From contig JAEXRB010000164.1 in the NCBI GenBank assembly GCA_023438325.1, forward strand, positions 1 to 13,358: DNA of 13,358 nt, in the 5' to 3' direction. The translations under genes were made by a program, and so were the position numbers. Positions 1 to 7,742 of this stretch are shown piece by piece (the stretch's first letter is position 1; the number at the start of each line of letters is the position of its first letter). The notes under the pieces are model-generated. The model ran no database searches. It was not told where the DNA came from and was given only the letters and a program-made list of their open reading frames with translations. Origin of the DNA: Pseudomonadota bacterium (lineage in GTDB: Bacteria; Pseudomonadota; Gammaproteobacteria; Xanthomonadales; Xanthomonadaceae).

Positions 1-2445
1 GCCCCGTGGCTGGCCATCCGGCGTGAACCGCCGACGCCAGGTGCCGATCTGGTGCTGCCGGGTTTGCCGGTCTGCTATGCGATCGAACGCTACGGTCTTT
101 CCAATGTCCTGATCCTCGAGCAGACCTGCCGCGAGGCCGGCTTGGCGTCGCCTCTGGTGCCGATGCCGGGCGACATGGCCGGGCAGGGACGTGCCGTGGT
201 GGCGCTGTCGCGGCGCCAGGGTTTCTGGTTCCGCAGGCCACGCACCCGCACACATTCGGAAGGTCTGGCCAATCTCATTGCGGCACTGGAAGCTGATCCG
301 ACGCTGGACGTGCAGATCGTGCCGGTGTCGATTTTCGTCGGTCGTGCGCCGGATCGGCAGTCGGGTTGGTTTCGCGTGCTGTTCGCCGAAAACTGGGCGA
401 TGGTCGGCCGTTTCCGGCGTTTTCTTGCGGTGCTGCTCAACGGGCGCAACACCATCGTGCAGTTTTCTCCGCCGGTGTCGTTGCGCAGCGTGTTGCAGGA
501 AGGGCTGAAGCCGGAAACCGCAGTACGCAAAGTGTCGCGGGTGCTGCGTGCGCATTTCCGTCGCATCCGCACCGCGGTGATCGGGCCGGATCTTTCGCAT
601 CGGCGCACGCTAGTGGATGGCGTGCTCGCGGCCGAACCGGTGCGTCAGGCCATTGCCGATCAGGCGCGGCGCGACAACATCAGCCATGCCACCGCATGGC
701 GGCGTGCGCACGGCTACGCTCGCGAGATCGCCTCCGATTATTCGCATACGGTGATCCGCTCGCTGTCGTTCATGCTGACGCCGTTCTGGAACAAGATCTA
801 TCGCGGCGTGTCGATGCACCATTTCGATACGCTCAAGCAGGTGGCGCCAGGGCACGAGGTGGTTTACGTGCCTTCGCATCGCAGCCACATCGATTACCTG
901 CTGTTGTCCTACCTACTTTACACCCATGGCGTGGTGCCGCCGCACATCTTCGCCGGGGTGAATCTCAATCTGCCGGTGGTCGGGCCGGTGCTGCGCAAGG
1001 GCGGGGCGTTCTTTGCGCGCCGCAGTTTCCGTGGCAACGCGCTGTATTCGGCGGTGTTTTCCGAATACATGGCCAAGCTGGTCAGCGGTGGCTATTCGAT
1101 CGAGTACTTCATCGAGGGTGGGCGCTCGCGCACGGGCCGCCTGTTGCAACCCAAGAGCGGCGCGCTGGCGATGACGCTTCGCGCCTACCTGCGTCAGCCG
1201 CGCAAGCCCGTGGTGTTCCAGCCGGTCTACATCGGCTACGAAAAACTGATGGAAGGCAAGAGTTATCTGGACGAGCTCTCCGGCCGGCCCAAGCAGAAGG
1301 AGACGGTGTGGGCCTTGCTGCGCGCTGCCGGCGGCATCCTGCGGCGCAATTACGGGCGCGTGGCGGTCAGTTTTGCCGAGCCGGTTCGGCTGGATGATCT
1401 GCTCGCCGAACACGCGCCGAACTGGCGCGAAGAGCGTGCCGCCGGGGTGCGTCCGGACTGGATCAATGCCGCTGTCGATGCAGCGGCCGAACGCATTCAG
1501 ATCAACATCAATCGTGCCGCCGACGTGAATCCGATCAGTCTGCTGGCGGTGGCGCTGCTGTCCACGCCCAAGTACGCGATGAGCGAGAGCGACTTGCTGG
1601 CTCAGCTCGAAGTATTCAAGGATTTGCTGCACGCCACGCCGTATTCGGATCGCGTCACCGTCACCCCCCTCACGCCGGCGCAGATCGTGGCCTACGGTGA
1701 GGACGTGGGCATCCTTACCCGCACCCGCCATCCGCTCGGCGATGTGCTTTCGTTCGAGGGCGAGCAAGGGGTGTTGCAAAGCTATTTCCGCAACAATGTG
1801 CTCCACTTGTTTGTTTGCGCGGCGTGGGTGGCCGGCTGTTTCCAGAATTCGCGGCGGATGTCGCGTTCCTCGGTGGTGCGGCTGGGCGGGCTGGTGTATC
1901 CCTTCCTCAAGCGCGAGCTGTTCCTGCCTTGGGATGTGGCAGGTTTTTCCAGGCAGGTGGAGGCCACCATCGATACGTTGGTGGCGTTGGGGCTGCTGTC
2001 GTTCGATGCCGAAACCGGCACCTTGCAGCGCGGGCCGGGGCAGACCGATGAGGTGTTCCGGCTTCGCGTGATCGCCAATTCGATGATGCACGCTTTTGAG
2101 CGGTACTACATCGGAGTGGCGGTTCTGGTGAAGAACGGCTCGGGCACGATCACCTCGGCCGAGCTTGAGAACCTTTGCCATCTCACCGCGCAGCGCCTCT
2201 CGCTGCTGTATGCCCCGACGGCACCGGAATTCTTCGACCGTTCGCTGTTCCGCAGTTTCATTGCCACATTGCGCGAACTTTCACTGGTTCGGGTGGATGC
2301 GGCCGGCAAGCTTGCCTTCGGCGATGAACTGGTGACCTGGGCCAATGATTCCAGGCTGATCCTTTCACGCGAGTTGCGTCATTCGATTCTGAAGATCACC
2401 CCGGAAATGGCACATCAGGCATCGCTGCCGAAAACCTCGGACTGA
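1..2445 (+). CDS. plsB: Glycerol-3-phosphate 1-O-acyltransferase PlsB, 5' end outside window
   Basis: PlsB acylates sn-glycerol-3-phosphate at position 1, using acyl-ACP or acyl-CoA, to make lysophosphatidate, the first step of phospholipid synthesis at the inner membrane. The frame is open from base 1, so the start lies upstream; the 814 codons present are close to the full length of E. coli PlsB (807). All four acyltransferase blocks are visible, numbered from the first codon of the window: the HX4D catalytic motif HRSHID at about 293-298, then GGAFFARRSF, then FIEGGRSRTGRLL around 370 (glycerol-phosphate binding), then PVYIGYE. The long C-terminal part has the usual PlsB character. The first codon shown need not be near the true start, because an in-frame Met at 52 sits inside conserved-looking sequence. 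The gene ends 7 bases before the stop of a convergent gene, with no terminator-like hairpin between. Identification is secure. Confidence 0.96.
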   Translation, partial: APWLAIRREPPTPGADLVLPGLPVCYAIERYGLSNVLILEQTCREAGLASPLVPMPGDMAGQGRAVVALSRRQGFWFRRPRTRTHSEGLANLIAALEADPTLDVQIVPVSIFVGRAPDRQSGWFRVLFAENWAMVGRFRRFLAVLLNGRNTIVQFSPPVSLRSVLQEGLKPETAVRKVSRVLRAHFRRIRTAVIGPDLSHRRTLVDGVLAAEPVRQAIADQARRDNISHATAWRRAHGYAREIASDYSHTVIRSLSFMLTPFWNKIYRGVSMHHFDTLKQVAPGHEVVYVPSHRSHIDYLLLSYLLYTHGVVPPHIFAGVNLNLPVVGPVLRKGGAFFARRSFRGNALYSAVFSEYMAKLVSGGYSIEYFIEGGRSRTGRLLQPKSGALAMTLRAYLRQPRKPVVFQPVYIGYEKLMEGKSYLDELSGRPKQKETVWALLRAAGGILRRNYGRVAVSFAEPVRLDDLLAEHAPNWREERAAGVRPDWINAAVDAAAERIQININRAADVNPISLLAVALLSTPKYAMSESDLLAQLEVFKDLLHATPYSDRVTVTPLTPAQIVAYGEDVGILTRTRHPLGDVLSFEGEQGVLQSYFRNNVLHLFVCAAWVAGCFQNSRRMSRSSVVRLGGLVYPFLKRELFLPWDVAGFSRQVEATIDTLVALGLLSFDAETGTLQRGPGQTDEVFRLRVIANSMMHAFERYYIGVAVLVKNGSGTITSAELENLCHLTAQRLSLLYAPTAPEFFDRSLFRSFIATLRELSLVRVDAAGKLAFGDELVTWANDSRLILSRELRHSILKITPEMAHQASLPKTSD

Positions 2446-2452
2446 TCCCTGC

Positions 2453-3487
2453 TCAAAGATCCTGCTTGTAACGCACGTACGGGATGCGGCCGCCGGGTGC
2501 TTCGATGGCCGGCAGATCGGGCAGTGGCCACTGGCTGGTATCGGGCGTTTTGTTGAGCACGTTCTGTGCACCGAAGATCAGCTCACCCTGCCATGGCGTG
2601 CGCCACGAAACGCCGAGGTCGAGCCCGGTGAAGTTCTGGCCTTGCGGCAGTTCGATGAGGCGGCCGGTAAGGCGGCCGGTAAGCCCGCGAAAGCCGACAC
2701 CGAGGGTGACGGTGGCGCTGTCCCAGCGTAGCGGTGCACCGGCCAGCGTCGACAATTCCTGCGTGCCGACGCTGCCGCCCAGCGACAACCATTTTTGTGC
2801 GCCGAGCGCGAGGCTGCTGTTCCAGTGCACTTCCCGCAGGCTGATGTCGCCGAGCCGGAAGTTGCTTTGCGACGCGGGGAGCAAGGGCAGGGCGGCGGTG
2901 TGGGGCGGGCGCACGTCGAAACCGAGCGGGGAAGGTACTTCGCCGCCATGCAGCGAAGTATCCAGCCAGGACAGGCCGAAGCTCAGATCCAGTCCGCCAT
3001 CGGCGGAATGCCACTGTGCATCCATCGAGACGCCGGGCGTGCGGCTGGCAGGCAGGAACAGGTCGTCCTGACTGCCTATCTGGGCCAGCAGGCATTGCTG
3101 CCCGAGCGGACCCAGCGTCATCGCCACATGGATGCCTTGGCTGCACAAAAGCGCCAGGCCGGCACTGGGCTCAGGCTGGAGGGTGCCGCGCAGGCGGCTG
3201 CCGTTGTCCAGCGTCACGCCAAGGCCCACGCCGGGCAGCGTGGTCTCGCGCGGGAATACGCGATCCAGAGGATTGAGCTTGTCCTGATCGGGCGACAACA
3301 GCAGCAAGGCTTCAACCCGACCGCTGCGCGTGTTCCATACCGGCAGCACCTGCGCATCGGACTCGTGCCCGAGCAGCGACGGTGGCGTGGTTTGCGCCTG
3401 GACGGTCGCCATGCCCATCAAGGCGCAGGCCACTGCCAGAGGCAGGCGGCGCAGCAGCTTCAGCGGATGGGTAGGGATCAAGGACAT
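2453..3487 (-). CDS. Unrecognised exported, probably outer-membrane beta-rich protein
   Basis: I do not recognise this 344-residue protein. Starting at the ATG at 3487, it opens with MSLIPTHPLKLLRRL, a hydrophobic stretch and an Ala-X-Ala site near VQAQ, a classical Sec signal peptide. An upstream in-frame TTG at 3556 would bury that signal and lies inside the likely -10 element, so I reject it. The rest alternates polar and hydrophobic residues with many Gly, Ser, Thr and Leu. The end (GAQNVLNKTPD ... GRIPYVRYKQDL) resembles the last strands of TonB-dependent receptors, but there is no plug or TonB box and the protein is far too short for one. Two cysteines (LLCSQ, QQCLL) about 22 residues apart could form a disulfide. 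My inference is a small outer-membrane barrel or a periplasmic beta protein of unknown role. It converges on plsB and diverges from the GGDEF-EAL gene. Confidence 0.8.
   Translation of the reverse strand: MSLIPTHPLKLLRRLPLAVACALMGMATVQAQTTPPSLLGHESDAQVLPVWNTRSGRVEALLLLSPDQDKLNPLDRVFPRETTLPGVGLGVTLDNGSRLRGTLQPEPSAGLALLCSQGIHVAMTLGPLGQQCLLAQIGSQDDLFLPASRTPGVSMDAQWHSADGGLDLSFGLSWLDTSLHGGEVPSPLGFDVRPPHTAALPLLPASQSNFRLGDISLREVHWNSSLALGAQKWLSLGGSVGTQELSTLAGAPLRWDSATVTLGVGFRGLTGRLTGRLIELPQGQNFTGLDLGVSWRTPWQGELIFGAQNVLNKTPDTSQWPLPDLPAIEAPGGRIPYVRYKQDL
2660..2683. repeat. Perfect 12-bp tandem duplication inside a coding region
   Basis: The unit GCGGCCGGTAAG occurs twice with no gap, inside the exported-protein gene on the minus strand. 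It encodes LTGR followed by LTGR, so a copy gained or lost would keep the frame and change one beta-strand-like segment by four residues. It is visible directly; whether it varies between strains is unknown. Confidence 0.9.
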
Positions 3488-3555
3488 GGCCTGAATGGGA
3501 CCTTGAAAGGTCGGCGAGGTTCCGTTCGCCGCCGGTTCGTGTCGGAGTGGCGTCA

Positions 3556-3584
3556 ATTCTTTGATTTTTACTTCGATTTAACAA
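3556..3584 (-). promoter_or_regulatory. Candidate sigma-70 promoter for the exported-protein gene
   Basis: On the minus strand, TTGTTA (3584-3579) and AAGAAT (3561-3556) each match the -35 and -10 consensus at 4 of 6 positions and are separated by exactly 17 bases. They lie in the most AT-rich stretch of the neighbourhood. Transcription would begin near 3549, giving a leader of about 60 bases before the ATG at 3487. Consensus matches only; moderate to low confidence. Confidence 0.4.
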
Positions 3585-3723
3585 TTGGTTTCATTCATTT
3601 TCGCTGGGTACGGCGACGGACTGTGATCTGCGTCCCGGCCGCTTGAGTCGGGCCATGGACAGCGTGCAGGCCAGACGCGACACTGTATGCAGTCGTGCGG
3701 ATTCCGTGCGTCATTGGTATCGA

Positions 3724-3735
3724 GGCTCCGGAGCC
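3724..3735. repeat. Perfect 12-bp palindrome GGCTCCGGAGCC in leader region
   Basis: The two 6-base halves are exact reverse complements with no spacer. It lies about 100 bases before the preferred start of the GGDEF-EAL gene and could be an operator or part of an RNA fold, but short GC-rich palindromes arise by chance in such DNA. Visible directly; function unknown. Confidence 0.4.
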
Positions 3736-3828
3736 GGCAGGGGACGGCGGGGCGCTGGGCGTGGGATGCCCAAATTTCACTTCCAAACCCGAACGCAGGT
3801 CACTCCGGAGGCGCCGAGTTCATCCGCA

Positions 3829-6795
3829 ATGCAATACGGCGAAGCCAACACCACTGCCCAAACTCATTCGCGCCGTGCCGAAGTGCCGCGTGCCGAGCTG
3901 TTGCTTTCCGGCAGCCGGATCCGATCCCTGCTTGATTCGCTGTTGAGCTGGTCGCAATCACGCCTGGATGTAGGCGGACATGCGCTGTACGTCTGCGGCG
4001 AGGACGGCGAGCTGCAATGGTGCGATCAGGTTGGCCAAGTCGGGCGCGAGATGGCCGATGTGCTGGCGAAGACGCATTGGCACGGGGAAGCCGTTCTGCC
4101 TTGTGGCCCATGCGTGGTGTTGGATCTGATGGACTCGGGGCAGCGGTTGGGCGTGCTGGTCTCCCAGTCTCGCGACGGCCTGGATAATGCCGGGCGAGAA
4201 GCGATGCGCAGCGCGGCATCTCTGTTGGCGCAGCGTCTTCCCGGCGCGCTGGAGCTGGAGCGCCTGAATCGGGCGATGGAGCAACTGGCCGAAGCCGAAC
4301 GCCTGCAGCGGGCGCTCTACATGATCGCCGACCTTGCCAGCGGCGAACGCGACATGGACGAGGTGCTGGTTGCCATCCACGGCATCGTCGCCACGCTGAT
4401 GTACGCGGAGAACTTCTACATTGCGCTCTACGACGCCCAGAGCCAGCTTCTGCGGCTGCCGTATTTCCGCGACACGATGGACACCGATCCGCCGGTTGGT
4501 GCGGCATCCTCGCTTGAAGAGTGGGAAGGCTCGCTCACCTTGCACGCCTTGCGTACCGGCAAGACGATGATGGGGCCATCGAACGAACTGCTGCGCGAGA
4601 ACGGGCTCAGGCTCGGTGGCTTCGGCCCGCAAAGCGAGGCCTGGCTGGGTGTGCCGATGCTGCGCGGCACCGAAGTGATCGGTGTGTTGGTGGTGCAGAG
4701 CTACGACCACACCCGCTGCTACGGAGAGAGGGAACGCGCGCTGTTGAACTTCGTTGCCCAGCACGTGGCCACCGCGCTCGATCGCCTGCGCACGCACGAA
4801 GAACTGGAGCGCCGGGTGCGTCAGCGCACCGAGGAACTGAACGCCGTCAATCAAGCCTTGCGTGCGCAGGTGCGCGAACGCGAGCGCGCCGAGAAACTCC
4901 AGGCCGCGCTGTTCCGCATCGCCGAGCTGGGCTCCGACGTGGGTGGTCTGGAAGCGTTCTATGCCTCGCTGCATGGGGTCATAGGCGAGCTGATCCACGC
5001 GCGCAATTTCTACATCGCCCTTTTGTCGGAAGACAACCAGCGACTTGATTTTCCTTACTCGGTGGACGAGCGCGACCTAGTGCGCGAATCACGCGTCCTG
5101 GGCCATGGCCTGACCGAATACGTGCTGCGAACCGGTCGACCGCTGTTGGCCCGTCGGGAGGTGATCGAGGCGATGGAACGGCAGGGCGAACTGCGCTCGC
5201 ACGGCACCATGTCGGTGACCTGGCTCGGCGTGCCGTTGATTTTCGACAACCGCACCGTCGGTGTCATGGCAGCGCAAAGCTACGACGACACCCACACCTA
5301 CGGTCGGCGCGATCAGGACATCCTGACCTTCGTTTCCTATCACATCGCCAACGCGCTGCAACGCAAGCAGCAAGCCGATTTCCTGCGTGAGGCCAACACC
5401 GTGCTGGAACGTCGCGTGCGCGAGCGTACCGAGGCCCTGGCTTCCATCAATGACGCCTTGCGCGATCAGATTGCCGAACGCGAGCGCGCCGAACGGCGCC
5501 TGCGCCATGCGGCCTTGCATGACGCCCTTACCGGGCTGCCCAATCGAAGCCTGCTGCTGGATCGCATGGGGCAAGCGCTGGAAAGTTATAGGCGTGACAG
5601 TTCCGCGAGCTTTGCCGTGCTGTTCCTGGATCTGGATCGTTTCAAGCTGGTCAACGATTCGGTCGGGCATCTGGTGGGTGATGAATTGCTCAAGGCTGCC
5701 GGAGGACGCATTCATGCCAGGTTGCCCGAGGAGGCGATGATTGCGCGACTGGGCGGCGATGAGTTCGCCGTGTTGCTGTGCTCGCCGGACGCAGAACAGC
5801 AGGCGATCGGCATCGCGCGCGAGATCATCGAGGTGCTCGAAGAGCCGCTGCGTGTTGCCGGCAAGGACATCTACAGTTCGGCCAGCATCGGCATCACCTT
5901 CGCGCAACCCCATTACCGCACCGCCGAGGAGCTGTTGCGCGATGCCGATGTGGCGCTGTATCGCGCCAAGGCCAATGGCCGCCGTCGCTTCGAGATTTTC
6001 GACGAGATGCTGCGCCGCCAGGTGCTGTTGCAGATGGAGTTGGAAGGCAATCTGCGGCGTGCGTTGGCACGGCGCGAGTTCGAGCCGGTGTTCCAGCCGA
6101 TTTTCGATCTGGGCAGCGGCAAGGTGCTGGGCTTCGAGGCCTTGCTGCGCTGGCGGCATCCACAATACGGCCTGATCGCGCCGGGCGAGTTCCTGCCTCA
6201 GGCCGAAGAGTCGGGCATGGTGGAGGCCATCGACTGGCAGGTGTACGACAGCGCGTTCGCACAGGCCGAAGCTTTGCTGGGGTCGAGCGCGTATCTGGGT
6301 ATCAACGTGGGCGCGCGCCATCTGCGCTCGCCACAGTTCGTGGAAACCCTGTTGCAGCGTCTTGACGCGGTGGGCATGAACCCCGCTCAGTTGCGCATCG
6401 AGGTGACCGAGAGCGTGCTGCTGGAAGATCCGGTGCAAAGTCGTGCGCTGATGGAGCGGTTGGGCAGCTACGGCATCTCGGTGGCACTGGACGATTTCGG
6501 CACCGGCTATTCCTCGCTGAGCTACCTCCATCAATTCCCGTTGCAAGCGCTCAAGATCGATCGCTCCTTCATCGCGCCACTGGACAGCGATACACCCGGC
6601 AATGCACCCACGGTGATGCGTGCAATCCATGCGCTGGGCGCGGAACTGGGGCTGGAAGTGATCGCCGAGGGCATCGAGACCGAGGCCCAACTCGAACAGG
6701 TGAAAGCACTCGGCAATGTCAGCGGGCAAGGCTTCCTGCTGGCCCGCCCGGCGTCGATGCACAGCCTGCTGGCGGCAGGCTTGGCGGCACGCTGA
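3829..6795 (+). CDS. GAF-GAF-GGDEF-EAL cyclic di-GMP turnover protein
   Basis: A cytoplasmic 988-residue protein without membrane helices. Order: a degenerate GAF-like region (about 25-140) with cysteines at 56, 65, 92 and 95; GAF 1 (about 160-321, with NFYIAL); coiled coil from 327; GAF 2 (about 358-513, again NFYIAL); coiled coil from 527; GGDEF (from HDALTGLPNR at about 564); EAL to the end. The cyclase has GGDEF at 642-646, metal Asp601 and NDSVGH, so it looks active. Its RxxD inhibitory site is replaced by PEEA (633-636). The phosphodiesterase keeps E770, N826, E858, D888-D889, K909, E947 and Q967, so it too looks active. The start is uncertain: ATG 3829 has only a weak GAG 10 bases upstream; ATG 3766, ATG 3655 and TTG 3643 are in frame but carry atypical codons and no better ribosome site. 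GAF ligands cannot be told from sequence. Confidence 0.93.
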   Translation: MQYGEANTTAQTHSRRAEVPRAELLLSGSRIRSLLDSLLSWSQSRLDVGGHALYVCGEDGELQWCDQVGQVGREMADVLAKTHWHGEAVLPCGPCVVLDLMDSGQRLGVLVSQSRDGLDNAGREAMRSAASLLAQRLPGALELERLNRAMEQLAEAERLQRALYMIADLASGERDMDEVLVAIHGIVATLMYAENFYIALYDAQSQLLRLPYFRDTMDTDPPVGAASSLEEWEGSLTLHALRTGKTMMGPSNELLRENGLRLGGFGPQSEAWLGVPMLRGTEVIGVLVVQSYDHTRCYGERERALLNFVAQHVATALDRLRTHEELERRVRQRTEELNAVNQALRAQVRERERAEKLQAALFRIAELGSDVGGLEAFYASLHGVIGELIHARNFYIALLSEDNQRLDFPYSVDERDLVRESRVLGHGLTEYVLRTGRPLLARREVIEAMERQGELRSHGTMSVTWLGVPLIFDNRTVGVMAAQSYDDTHTYGRRDQDILTFVSYHIANALQRKQQADFLREANTVLERRVRERTEALASINDALRDQIAERERAERRLRHAALHDALTGLPNRSLLLDRMGQALESYRRDSSASFAVLFLDLDRFKLVNDSVGHLVGDELLKAAGGRIHARLPEEAMIARLGGDEFAVLLCSPDAEQQAIGIAREIIEVLEEPLRVAGKDIYSSASIGITFAQPHYRTAEELLRDADVALYRAKANGRRRFEIFDEMLRRQVLLQMELEGNLRRALARREFEPVFQPIFDLGSGKVLGFEALLRWRHPQYGLIAPGEFLPQAEESGMVEAIDWQVYDSAFAQAEALLGSSAYLGINVGARHLRSPQFVETLLQRLDAVGMNPAQLRIEVTESVLLEDPVQSRALMERLGSYGISVALDDFGTGYSSLSYLHQFPLQALKIDRSFIAPLDSDTPGNAPTVMRAIHALGAELGLEVIAEGIETEAQLEQVKALGNVSGQGFLLARPASMHSLLAAGLAAR

Positions 6796-6807
6796 GTGCG
6801 CTCAGCG
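6790..6807. terminator. Weak hairpin at the junction of two convergent genes
   Basis: CGCTGAG (6790-6796) and CTCAGCG (6801-6807) form a perfect 7-bp stem with a TGCG loop, overlapping the stop codon of the GGDEF-EAL gene and 11 bases from the hslO stop. There is no T-run on either side, so it is a weak terminator candidate at best. Confidence 0.35.
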
Positions 6808-6817
6808 CGGGGTGGCG

Positions 6818-7714
6818 TCACTGCTGGGTATCGTGTGACGGCACGGCGGGCTGGGCGAACAGGCCGGCGATATCGACGCGATCGAAACGATAGGTATGCC
6901 CGCAGAACTCGCAGGTGACCCGGGCGGCATCGTCTTCGATGGCAGCCAGCGCTTCTTCCTCGCCGATGCCCCGCAGTACCTGCTCCACCCGTTCGCGCGT
7001 GCAGGTGCAGGCAAAGCGCAGTGCCTGTTCGGCCAGAAGCCGCACGCCGTCCTCGTGGAACAGGCGGTAGAGCAGGGTTTCGGCGGGCAGGTTGAACAAC
7101 TCGTCTTCGCTCAGGGTTTCCAGCAAGGCCTGCACCCGGGCCCAGGCATCGTCATCGGGTGCATGGCCTGGAAGGGTCTGGAGCAGGATGCCGGCGGCGC
7201 GTCCACCGCGCTGGGCCAGCAACAGGCGTGTGGGCAACTGTTCGGATCGGGCGAAATAGCCTTCGCAGGCTTGTGCGAGCGAATTGGCATCCAGATCGAC
7301 CAGGCCTTGATAACGCACCGGCTCCGGCTGTCCCGGCGGCTGGGTCTCGATGGTCAATGCCAGCAAGGCATCCTTGCCCAAGTCGCGCAGCGTCAATGGC
7401 GCGGGCACGGGATCATGCCAGTGCGCCAGTCCGCGCAGCAGGCCCGGATGGCGGTATTCGGCAAATACGGTGCGCAGGCTCTGGTTGCCTTTCAGTTGCA
7501 GTGACAGGCGTCCTTCAACCTTGGTGTGTCCACCGAACAGCGCCACCGCAGCGGTGGCCTGGCCAAGGAAGGTGGAAATTTCCGGGGGATAATCGGCGCT
7601 GGCCTTGATCGTGCTCCAGCTTTCGGACAGGCGTACCAGCACGCCCCGCACGTTGGCGCCTTCGATCAGAAAGCGGTGGAGGACATCATCGTGGCGGGTG
7701 GGAGAATGGGACAT
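6818..7714 (-). CDS. hslO: Hsp33, redox-regulated holdase chaperone
   Basis: Hsp33 is a cytoplasmic chaperone held inactive by zinc on four cysteines. Under oxidation, especially with unfolding, it forms disulfides, releases zinc and binds unfolding proteins. The 298-residue product fits the family (E. coli 292). The C-terminal switch is intact: CxC at 236/238 (FACTCTRERV) and CxxC at 268/271 (VTCEFCGHTYRF). The N-terminal half has the family features, including GGHTKVEGRLSLQLKG. I chose the ATG at 7714 (MSHSPTRHDD) because it gives the usual N terminus; an upstream ATG at 7789 would add 25 atypical residues and lies upstream of the likely promoter. No clear Shine-Dalgarno precedes 7714. It converges on the GGDEF-EAL gene and diverges from mtgA across 77 bases. 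Confidence 0.96.
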   Translation of the reverse strand: MSHSPTRHDDVLHRFLIEGANVRGVLVRLSESWSTIKASADYPPEISTFLGQATAAVALFGGHTKVEGRLSLQLKGNQSLRTVFAEYRHPGLLRGLAHWHDPVPAPLTLRDLGKDALLALTIETQPPGQPEPVRYQGLVDLDANSLAQACEGYFARSEQLPTRLLLAQRGGRAAGILLQTLPGHAPDDDAWARVQALLETLSEDELFNLPAETLLYRLFHEDGVRLLAEQALRFACTCTRERVEQVLRGIGEEEALAAIEDDAARVTCEFCGHTYRFDRVDIAGLFAQPAVPSHDTQQ

Positions 7715-7742
7715 CACGGCAGTTCGGAAAGGTGGCTGGAGA

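Larger units (their letters stand above)
3488..3828. other. Divergent intergenic region with long leader of the GGDEF-EAL gene
   Basis: These 341 bases separate the exported-protein gene from the most likely ATG of the GGDEF-EAL gene. Bases about 3553-3603 are AT-rich and probably hold promoters; the only decent match I find reads leftward. From about 3643 the frame of the downstream gene is open (TTG 3643, ATG 3655, ATG 3766), but codons before 3766 include AGA, AGG, GGA and CGA, unlike the body of the gene, so I treat this part as untranslated leader. It holds a 12-bp palindrome (3724-3735) and a 5-bp stem, TGGGC (3756-3760) with GCCCA (3768-3772), around the ATG at 3766. I see no recognisable riboswitch. 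Confidence 0.5.

Noticed and set aside
366..1397. Open frame of 343 codons on the plus strand in another frame of plsB
   Set aside because: Arg/Ala-rich shadow translation with no recognisable motif, while plsB motifs lie in the other frame.
913..2181. Long open frame (422 codons) on the minus strand opposite plsB
   Set aside because: It lies wholly within the clear plsB frame, its product is rich in His, Arg and Gln with no family features, and such antisense frames are usual in GC-rich DNA.
2795..3646. Open frame of 283 codons on the plus strand opposite the exported-protein gene
   Set aside because: The minus strand gives a proper signal peptide and a supporting promoter; the plus-strand product has no features and no ribosome site.
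3604..3766. A cyclic di-GMP riboswitch in the leader of the GGDEF-EAL gene
   Set aside because: It would suit the gene, but I could not find the conserved core or the paired helices of either c-di-GMP riboswitch class.
4111..4116. Thioredoxin-like activity suggested by the CGPC motif in the c-di-GMP protein
   Set aside because: There is no thioredoxin fold sequence around it (no WCGPC context, no cis-proline segment), so only a cysteine cluster is claimed.
5089..6762. Open frame of 557 codons on the minus strand opposite the GGDEF-EAL gene
   Set aside because: The plus strand encodes intact GAF, GGDEF and EAL motifs here; the antisense product is His/Gln/Ala-rich and featureless.
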